Assembly (NCBI RefSeq): GCF_017876625.1 | Contig: NZ_JAGIOH010000001.1 | Location: 1,612,001 to 1,676,000 of the forward strand | From: Streptomyces syringium | GTDB lineage: Bacteria; Actinomycetota; Actinomycetes; Streptomycetales; Streptomycetaceae | Reading direction: 5' to 3' | Length of the DNA: 64,000 nucleotides | Part shown: in pieces, positions 58,329 through 64,000 of the stretch | How positions within the stretch are numbered: position 1 is the first letter of the stretch | Layout: every line of letters starts with the position of its first letter | Translations under genes and position numbers: made by a program | The notes under the pieces: model-generated | What the model was told of the DNA's origin: nothing | The model's database searches: none | Seen by the model: the letters and a program-made list of their open reading frames with translations, nothing else

Positions 58329-59285
58329 TCAGCGCGTCAGCCCCAAAAGGTCCCGGGCCGGGCCCGTGGGGCGGTGGCCCGTGGGCCAGACGGCACGCAG
58401 ATCGCGGCGGAGGCCGACGCCCGGCACCGGGATCTCCACCAGCCGGCGGGCCGCCAGCTCCTCGCCGACGGCCAGTTCACTGAGGACCGAGGGGCCGGCG
58501 CCGCTGACGACGGCCGCCTTGGCGGCGGTCGTCGAGGCCAGCTCCAGCAGCGGCTCCGCCACGCCCCCCTGCGAGGCCAGCGCCGCGTCCAGGACCTGCC
58601 GGGTGCCCGAGCCGCGCTCGCGGAGGATCAGCGGGGTCGCCGCCAGTTCCGCCGCGTCCAGCGGGGTGCGGCGGCGGGCCCACGGGTGGCCGGGCGCGGT
58701 GACGACCACGAGCCGGTCGTGGCCGATGACCGCGCCGTCCAGGCCGGGCGGCACGGCCAGGCCCTCCACGAAGCCGAGATCGGCCTCGGCGGCCAGCAGC
58801 CGTTCGGCGACGGCGGACGAGTTCCCGGCGAACAGCGAGACCGCCGTGCCGGGCCGCCTCGTCCGCAGGGCGATCAGCCAGCCCGGCAGCAGGTACTCCG
58901 CGATGGTCATGCTGGCCGCCACCCGCAGCCGCGAGTCCCGGCGGCCCCGCAGCGCCTGCGCCCCGGCGTCGAAGGCCTCGGCCGCCTCCACGATCCGCCG
59001 GGCCCAGTCGGTGACGAGTACCCCGGCGTCGGTCAGCCGGGAGCCGCGCGGGGACCGCTCGACGAGCGCGACGCCGAGCATCCGCTCCATGGTCCGCACC
59101 CGGCTGCTGGCGGCCGGCTGGGTGATGCCCAGCTCCCGCGCCGCCCGCCCGAGGCTCCCCAGCCGCGCCACGGCGAGCAGCAGCTCCAGCGCCCCGAGGT
59201 CCGGCACCCGGTGCGCGAGCGTCCCGCCGGGCGTGGCGGTGGTCCCCGACGGTGCCCGTCCGCTGCCCGCACCCGCTTCGCTCAT
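58329..59285 (-). CDS. LysR-family transcriptional regulator
   Basis: This 318-residue regulator has the LysR winged helix (LGALELLLAVARLGSLGRAARELGITQPAASSRVRTMERMLGVALVERSPRGSRLTDAG) and a periplasmic-binding-like effector domain (LRVAASMTIAEYLLPGWLIALRTRRPGTAVSLFAGNSSAVAERLL). The N-terminal 27 residues are Gly/Ala/Pro-rich. The ATG at 59283-59285 has no ribosome-binding site and lies inside a palindromic T-N11-A box, suggesting a leaderless autorepressed mRNA. It is divergent from a TDT transporter it probably controls. Confidence 0.92.
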   Translation of the reverse strand: MSEAGAGSGRAPSGTTATPGGTLAHRVPDLGALELLLAVARLGSLGRAARELGITQPAASSRVRTMERMLGVALVERSPRGSRLTDAGVLVTDWARRIVEAAEAFDAGAQALRGRRDSRLRVAASMTIAEYLLPGWLIALRTRRPGTAVSLFAGNSSAVAERLLAAEADLGFVEGLAVPPGLDGAVIGHDRLVVVTAPGHPWARRRTPLDAAELAATPLILRERGSGTRQVLDAALASQGGVAEPLLELASTTAAKAAVVSGAGPSVLSELAVGEELAARRLVEIPVPGVGLRRDLRAVWPTGHRPTGPARDLLGLTR

Positions 59286-59299
59286 AAAGCCACTTTATG
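59283..59299. promoter_or_regulatory. LysR box (T-N11-A palindrome) between lysR and tdt genes
   Basis: CATAAAG-CCA-CTTTATG at 59283-59299 is a perfect inverted repeat. T59285 and A59297 give the classic T-N11-A LysR spacing. It includes the lysR start codon and is the only AT-rich spot in the divergent gap. Confidence 0.7.
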
Positions 59300-59355
59300 C
59301 CCTCATAGGTCCGTGGTCCCTGGTGGCAGCCCCGCGCGGGCCGCACCGTTGAACC

Positions 59356-60513
59356 ATGACCACGCTCACGCACCCGCGTCCCAGTCCGCTCGTCCTGCCT
59401 CGGCCCCGCCCAGGGGTCCGGCACCTCGGGCCGAACTGGTACGCCGCCGTGATGGGCACCGCGATCGTGGCCGCGTCCGGGGCGGCACTGCCCGTGCGGG
59501 TGCCCGGTCTGCGCGGGGCGCTGGAGATGGTGTGGGCCCTGGCCGCGCTGGCCCTGATCGTGCTCCTCGCCGCGCGGGCCGCGCACTGGGGGCGCCATGC
59601 CGACCAGGCCAGGCGGCATCTGGCCGATCCGGCCGTCGCCCCGTTCTACGGCTGCCTGGCGATGGCGCTCCTCGCCGTCGGCGGTGCCACGCTCTCGGTG
59701 GGGGCGGACGTCATCGGCGAACCCGCGGCGGTGGCCGTCGACGCCGTGCTCTGGGTGGGCGGCACGCTGATCGGGCTGGCCGCGGCGGCGGGCATTCCGT
59801 ACCTGATGGTGACCCGGCACTCGATAGCGCCGGGCACCGCCTCCCCGGTGTGGCTGCTGCCGGTCGTCGCCCCCATGGTGTCCGCCGCGCTCGGCCCGGC
59901 CCTGGTGCCGCGGCTGCCCGCCGGGCAGTGGCGGGAGGCCATGCTGCTGGGCTGCTACGCGCTGTTCGGCATGAGCCTGCTGGCGGTCCTGCTGATGCTG
60001 CCGGCCGTCTTCGGCCGGCTCGTGCACCACGGCCCGCTGCCGCTGGCCCTGACCCCGACGCTCTTCCTCGTGCTCGGCCCGCTGGGCCAGTCGACGACCG
60101 CCGTGGGCAACCTCGCCGACGCGGCCCCCGGCGCCGTCGCCGCGCCCCACGCGCACGCGGCGGCCTCCTTCGCCGTGCTGTACGGCGTCCCGGTGATGGG
60201 CTTCGCGCTGCTGTGGCTCGCGCTCGCCACGGCCATGACGGTGCGCGCCTTCCGGGGCGGGATGCGTTTCGCCATGACCTGGTGGGGCTTCACCTTCCCC
60301 GTCGGCACGTGTGTGACGGGCGCCGCGGGACTCGCCCGCCACACCGGGCTGACCGCCTTCACCGGCCTCGCGGCCGGGCTCTACGTCCTGCTCGTCGTGG
60401 CGTGGGCCGTCGCGGCGGCGGGCACGCTGCGGGGGCTGCTCAGCGGCCGGCTGCTGCGAGCGCCGCTCCCAGCACCTGCGGTGCCCGGGTCAACGACGGT
60501 CCGTACCATGTGA
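59356..60513 (+). CDS. TDT-family transporter (TehA/SLAC1-like)
   Basis: This 385-residue membrane protein has ten predicted helices and matches the tellurite-resistance/dicarboxylate transporter family: LGPNWYAAVMGTAIVAASG at the start, LVLGPLGQSTTAVGNLA in the middle and MRFAMTWWGFTFPVGTCVTGA near the end. Members export malate, sulfite or anions. Divergent LysR pairing is typical of sulfite or C4-dicarboxylate efflux members. No clear ribosome-binding site precedes the ATG at 59356. Its last 74 bases overlap the opposite-strand BtuF-like gene. Confidence 0.88.
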   Translation: MTTLTHPRPSPLVLPRPRPGVRHLGPNWYAAVMGTAIVAASGAALPVRVPGLRGALEMVWALAALALIVLLAARAAHWGRHADQARRHLADPAVAPFYGCLAMALLAVGGATLSVGADVIGEPAAVAVDAVLWVGGTLIGLAAAAGIPYLMVTRHSIAPGTASPVWLLPVVAPMVSAALGPALVPRLPAGQWREAMLLGCYALFGMSLLAVLLMLPAVFGRLVHHGPLPLALTPTLFLVLGPLGQSTTAVGNLADAAPGAVAAPHAHAAASFAVLYGVPVMGFALLWLALATAMTVRAFRGGMRFAMTWWGFTFPVGTCVTGAAGLARHTGLTAFTGLAAGLYVLLVVAWAVAAAGTLRGLLSGRLLRAPLPAPAVPGSTTVRTM

Positions 60514-61180
60514 GATGACGGCCGCTGACCAGCGCCGACGGCAGCCCGGGGAACGCCTCCGGGCCGTCGTCGGCGCTGAAGCGGTACGGCTCGTCGGGCA
60601 GCACGACGAGGTCGGCGCCGCAGGCGTTCAGCTCCTCCAGCGGGATCCGCGGATAGCGCTCGCCGTGCCCGGCGTGGATATTGACGACACCGAGCCGGGC
60701 GAGCACGTCGCCCGCGAAGGTGTCCCGGCCGAGGACCATCCACGGCCGCCGCCATACCGGCACCACCGCCCGGCGGGGCGGGGCCGGGGCGGTGACGTCC
60801 CGCCACGCGTCCTCCGCGTCGCCCAGCCATGTAGGCCGGGCCAGCCCGCAGCCGCGCACCAGGACCCGCTCCAGCTCCCTGAACGCCTGGGGAAGCGAAC
60901 GGACTTCGGTGACGAGCACCTCCAGCCCGGCGGCGCGCAGCGCGCCGAGGTCGGGGGCGCGGTTCTCCTCCTCGTTGGCGATGACGAGGTCGGGCGCGAG
61001 GGCGGCGATCCGCCCCAGGTCGGGGTTCTTGGTGCCGCCGATCCGGACGACGTCGAGCCCGGCGGGGTGCTCGCACCAGTCGGTGGCCCCGACGAGCAGC
61101 TCGGGCGCACCGGCGGCCACGGCCTCGGTGAGGGAGGGGACGAGGGAGACGACGCGCCGTACGGCGCTGCGACCGGCCAT
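60440..61180 (-). CDS. BtuF-like helical-backbone substrate-binding protein without signal peptide
   Basis: This 246-residue protein has the metal/cobalamin receptor fold: RVVSLVPSLTEAVAAGAPELLVGATDWCEHPAG, IGGTKNPDLGRIAALAPDLVIANEEENR, a long helix, then VVPVWRRPWMVLGRDTFAGDVLARLGVVNI and ADLVVLPDEPYRFSADD. Residues match cobalamin-binding family members. It lacks a signal peptide or lipobox, so it may be cytosolic, and no BtuCD genes are adjacent. Its 3' end overlaps the TDT gene by 74 bases. The function could be intracellular cobamide binding. Confidence 0.83.
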   Translation of the reverse strand: MAGRSAVRRVVSLVPSLTEAVAAGAPELLVGATDWCEHPAGLDVVRIGGTKNPDLGRIAALAPDLVIANEEENRAPDLGALRAAGLEVLVTEVRSLPQAFRELERVLVRGCGLARPTWLGDAEDAWRDVTAPAPPRRAVVPVWRRPWMVLGRDTFAGDVLARLGVVNIHAGHGERYPRIPLEELNACGADLVVLPDEPYRFSADDGPEAFPGLPSALVSGRHLTWYGPSLTRAPQVLGAALAAAGR

Positions 61181-61214
61181 CCGTCCACCGTACGTCCGTA
61201 CGAGCCCCTTTGGT

Positions 61215-61277
61215 CCTCAATCGCCGGACCGGCTCGTTCAAGCCGGTCCGGCGATTGAGGACGCGCCCGCAGGGCGC
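61215..61277. repeat. Dispersed palindromic element, copy 4 (full)
   Basis: Bases 61215-61234 pair perfectly with 61241-61260 around CGTTCA, followed by the conserved tail hairpin GCGCCC-GCA-GGGCGC (61263-61277). It lies between the betaine-transporter 3' end (61295) and the BtuF-like 5' end (61180), and so can terminate the transporter operon. Confidence 0.88.
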
Positions 61278-61294
61278 CCCGCTGTCCCGCCGGG

Positions 61295-63106
61295 CTACGA
61301 CGCCGCGCCGGCAACCGGTGCGAGCTTGTCGACCGCGTCCGGGTTCTTGTCCATCCAGCGGCGGGCGGATTCCTTCTCCTTGCCCTTGCCGCCGTTCTGG
61401 ATCTCGACCTCCAGCGAGGCGAGGTCCTTCTCGGACATCTTGAACTTCTTCAGCCACCGGGTGACGTCGGGGAAGTCCGAGCCGAAGTCCTTCTTGGCGA
61501 CGGCGTGGATCTCCTCGCCCTTGCCCCAGGCACCCTTGGGGTCCTTGAGCTTCTTCAGCTTGTACTTCCCGTACGCCCAGTGCGGGGACCACAGGGTGGT
61601 GACGATCGGTTCCTGCTTCTTGTACGCCCGGTCCAGCCCGGCGAGCATCGAGGAGGTGGAGGACGAGAGCACCTTGTACTCGCCGTCCAGGCCGTACGCC
61701 CCCATCACCTTGTCGTTCAGCGTGCCCATCATCCCGGCGCTGGACTCGATGCCGACGATCTTCCCGCCGAACTGCCCGCCCTTGCCCTTCAGGTCCTCCA
61801 GCGAGTCGACGTCCTTGACGTACTCGGGCACGGCCAGCTCCAGCGACGTCGGGCCGTACCAGGCGCCGAGGTCGGTGAGCTTGTCGCGGTAGCGGTCCAT
61901 GTACTGCTTGTGGGTCGTGGGCAGCCAGGAGTCGAACTGCACGTCCATCTGGCCCTGGGCCAGCGCGGTGTACAGCGGGCCGGGGTCGAGCTGCTGGACG
62001 GTCGGCTTGTAGCCCCGGTCCTCCAGGATGTTCTGCCAGAGGTAGGTGGAGGCGACGGCCTCGTCCCACGGGAAGTAGCCCAGCTTGATCTGCTTGCCCC
62101 GGCCGACGTTCGGACCGCTCGCGGTGGTCTCCCGGTCGTCGCCGTGGGTGAGGTTCATACCGCCGGCGACGAGCGCGAGGACCACGATGCCGACGGTGGC
62201 GACCGCCGTGCCGGGCCGGTAGCGCAGGAAGGCCAGGCCCCGCACCGACGCGGCGGCCTTGGCGGCGGCCCGGCGGCCGATCGGGGAGACCCGCTGGCCG
62301 AGGGCGCCGGTCATCCGGTCCAGGTACATGGCGAGGACGACGACGGCGAGGCCGCTCTCGACACCGCCACCGATCTGGACCTGGGTGACGGCCGCGTACA
62401 CGGACTCACCGAGACCGCCCGCGCCCGCCATGCCGGCGATGACGACCATGGACAGCGCCAGCATGATCACCTGGTTGACGCCCGCCATGATCGTGGGCAG
62501 GGCGAGGGGCAGCTGCACCCGGGTGAGGGTGTCGCGCGGGGTGGTGCCGAAGGCCCGGGCGGCCTCGACGAGTTCGCCGTCGACCTGCCGGATGCCCAGT
62601 TCGGTCATCCGGACGCCGGGCGGCATCGAGAAGACGATGGTCGCGATCAGACCCGGGATGGGCCCGATGGAGAAGAACATCACGCCGGGGATCAGATAGA
62701 CGAAGGCGGGCATCGTCTGCATGACGTCCAGCACGGGCCGCAGCACACCGCTCACGGTGCGGCTGCGCGCCGCCCAGATGCCCAGCGGCACGGCGGCCAG
62801 CAGGGTGATGACGCTGGCGACGAGCACCAGCGACAGCGTCGCCATCGCCTCGTCCCACAGGCCGAAGGAGTCGATGAGCGCCATGCCGGCGAAGGTGCAC
62901 ACACCGGCGAGCAGTCCGCGCAGCCAGCAGGCGACGACGGCCAGGATGCCGGCCATGAGCAGCGCGTGGGGCGCGCCGAGCACGGCCTCGACACCGTCGT
63001 ACATCCCGGTCAGGACGGTGTTGATGAAGTCGAACAGCCAGCCCAGGTGGTTCTGGAGCCAGTCCACGGCGTTCTCGACGCCGTCACCGAGGTTGATCCT
63101 AGGCAC
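61295..63106 (-). CDS. Glycine betaine/choline ABC importer, permease fused to substrate-binding domain
   Basis: This 603-residue fusion has an N-terminal OpuA/ProW-type permease (residues about 1-310, with [24 protein letters not shown] and the coupling helix [41 protein letters not shown]). A further helix leads to a ProX/OpuAC-like binding domain (about 335-603, [43 protein letters not shown]). Trp and Tyr residues suit a quaternary-amine cage. The start is GTG 63104-63106, overlapping the ATPase gene by eight bases. It provides osmoprotectant uptake. Confidence 0.92.
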   Translation of the reverse strand: MPRINLGDGVENAVDWLQNHLGWLFDFINTVLTGMYDGVEAVLGAPHALLMAGILAVVACWLRGLLAGVCTFAGMALIDSFGLWDEAMATLSLVLVASVITLLAAVPLGIWAARSRTVSGVLRPVLDVMQTMPAFVYLIPGVMFFSIGPIPGLIATIVFSMPPGVRMTELGIRQVDGELVEAARAFGTTPRDTLTRVQLPLALPTIMAGVNQVIMLALSMVVIAGMAGAGGLGESVYAAVTQVQIGGGVESGLAVVVLAMYLDRMTGALGQRVSPIGRRAAAKAAASVRGLAFLRYRPGTAVATVGIVVLALVAGGMNLTHGDDRETTASGPNVGRGKQIKLGYFPWDEAVASTYLWQNILEDRGYKPTVQQLDPGPLYTALAQGQMDVQFDSWLPTTHKQYMDRYRDKLTDLGAWYGPTSLELAVPEYVKDVDSLEDLKGKGGQFGGKIVGIESSAGMMGTLNDKVMGAYGLDGEYKVLSSSTSSMLAGLDRAYKKQEPIVTTLWSPHWAYGKYKLKKLKDPKGAWGKGEEIHAVAKKDFGSDFPDVTRWLKKFKMSEKDLASLEVEIQNGGKGKEKESARRWMDKNPDAVDKLAPVAGAAS

Positions 63107-64000
63107 GGGCGGTCACCTCCTGCTCGGACTCCTTCGCAAGGGGCGCTTGCCGGCCTCGCGGCTGGTCGCCGAGCGCGGCCAGCATCCGGTCGCGGGTGAC
63201 GACCCCGGTCAGCGTGCCGTCGGCATCGGTGACGGCGACCATGTCGCCGCTGTGCGAGAAGGGGGTGAACAGCTCGGCGACGGGGGTGTCGGCGTCCACC
63301 GTCGCGGGCGCGGCGTCGAGGACGTCCTGCGCGCTGCGGGTGGTGCCGTCGGCCGCCCGGGCACTGTCCGGCTCGTCCATGATCGATCCGGCGGTGAGGA
63401 CCCGGGAGCGGTCCACGTCCTGGATGAAGGAGGCGACGTAGTCGTTGGCGGGCCGTACGAGGATGTCCTCGGCGGTGCCGTTCTGCACGATCCGGCCGTC
63501 GCGCATGACCGCGATCCGGTCACCGAGGCGCATGGCCTCGTTGAGGTCGTGGGTGATGAAGACGATGGTCTTCTTCAGCCGCGTCTGCAGCTCCAGCAGC
63601 TGGTCCTGCATGTCGCGGCGGATCAGCGGGTCGAGCGCGCTGAAGGACTCGTCCATCAGCAGCAGGTCGGCGTCGGTGGCGAGCGCGCGGGCGAGGCCCA
63701 CGCGCTGCTGCATGCCGCCGGACAGCTCGTCGGGCCAGGAGGTCTCCCAGCCCTTGAGGCCGGTGAGCTCCAGGGCCTCGGTGGCGCGCTTCTCGCGCTC
63801 CGCGCGGGGCACGCCCTGCACCTCCAGGCCGTACGCGGCGTTCTCCAGCACGCTGCGGTGCGGGAAGAGGGCGAAGTGCTGGAAGACCATGCTGATCTTC
63901 CGGGAGCGGACCGAGCGCAGCTCGGCGGGGGGCAGCGCGGTCAGGTCCTGACCGTCGAAGAGCACGCGCCCGGCGGTCGGTTCCAGCAGTCCGTTCAGCA
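63099..64000 (-). CDS. Glycine betaine/choline ABC importer ATP-binding subunit (partial, 5' end beyond window)
   Basis: The visible 300 residues include the Q-loop [11 protein letters not shown], the signature [16 protein letters not shown], the Walker B region [13 protein letters not shown] and the switch His FITHDLNEA, then a C-terminal CBS-domain region ([39 protein letters not shown]) that senses ionic strength in OpuA. The frame is open through 64000 (upstream residues [10 protein letters not shown]), so Walker A and the start lie outside the window. It is translationally coupled to the permease-binding fusion. Confidence 0.93.
   Translation of the reverse strand, partial: LNGLLEPTAGRVLFDGQDLTALPPAELRSVRSRKISMVFQHFALFPHRSVLENAAYGLEVQGVPRAEREKRATEALELTGLKGWETSWPDELSGGMQQRVGLARALATDADLLLMDESFSALDPLIRRDMQDQLLELQTRLKKTIVFITHDLNEAMRLGDRIAVMRDGRIVQNGTAEDILVRPANDYVASFIQDVDRSRVLTAGSIMDEPDSARAADGTTRSAQDVLDAAPATVDADTPVAELFTPFSHSGDMVAVTDADGTLTGVVTRDRMLAALGDQPRGRQAPLAKESEQEVTARA

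Overview
The window is high-GC actinobacterial chromosome and almost certainly comes from a Streptomyces. Third codon positions are nearly all G or C, GTG and TTG starts are common, and the gene set is ordinary core-chromosome Streptomyces: argCJBDR, argGH, pheST, infC-rpmI-rplT, metNIQ, an NsdA-like regulator, DUF1844, DUF1918 and a mycosin-like protease. I see no phage, insertion sequence, CRISPR array, rRNA or plasmid function. One tRNA gene (Pro, anticodon GGG) is present.

Layout. 1-5.1 kb: cobL, a RimL-type acetyltransferase and the methionine importer metNIQ (all minus). 5.8-8 kb: two small membrane proteins, a GNAT acetyltransferase and a sigma-like protein. 8-13.4 kb: a secreted glycerophosphodiesterase, a PlsC acyltransferase, a secreted lipase, and a tetR-MFS efflux operon whose regulator start codon lies inside a long palindrome. 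13.5-24 kb: arginine biosynthesis (argH, argG, argR, argD, argB, argJ, argC, all minus), interrupted by tRNA-Pro, a DUF72 gene and a glutamate-cysteine-ligase-like gene. A 49-residue ORF links argC to argJ with a 4-nt GTGA overlap at each end. 24-25.7 kb: a DGPF/YCII protein and an ECF42-type sigma factor with a matching promoter upstream. 25.7-36 kb: an ABM-like protein, an RlmG-like methyltransferase, a divergent mocR/EamA pair, DUF1918, a GHL10-type glycosidase, a 3-hydroxyacyl-CoA dehydrogenase, a NUDIX hydrolase, the NsdA-like regulator and a PP2C phosphatase. 36-44 kb: translation genes pheT, pheS, a sensor kinase, a SpoU methyltransferase, rplT, rpmI and infC. 44-51 kb: DUF1844, an aquaporin, SseB, a mycosin-like protease with a membrane partner, an alanine-racemase-fold enzyme and a secreted HAD phosphatase. 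51-58 kb: a divergent catabolic cluster for a gamma-glutamylated amine. 58-64 kb: a LysR/TDT transporter pair, a BtuF-like protein and a glycine-betaine-type ABC importer cut by the window end.

How the genes work together. ArgC, J, B and D make ornithine from N-acetylglutamate and ArgG and H complete arginine. ArgR is co-transcribed with the first group, and TGCATA-type sites overlap the argC and argG promoters. The 51-58 kb cluster has a GS-like ligase, an SDR alcohol dehydrogenase, an aldehyde dehydrogenase, a class I amidotransferase-type hydrolase, an APC permease and a FadR-type regulator. This is what is needed to import an amino-alcohol such as ethanolamine, protect it as a gamma-glutamyl amide, oxidise it and release glutamate. 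InfC, L35 and L20 form the classical operon, with an AUC start codon for infC and an attenuator-like hairpin in its leader.

Non-coding structure. A dispersed palindromic element recurs at four intergenic sites, always at gene 3' ends. Several regulators (tetR, lysR, mocR) have their start codons inside or touching palindromic operator-like DNA and lack a Shine-Dalgarno sequence, which suggests autoregulated leaderless mRNAs. The least explained signals are the argC-argJ small ORF, a Met/Cys micro-ORF upstream of metN, and a 14-bp triplication at the 3' end of the aldehyde dehydrogenase gene that puts a stop codon in all three frames.
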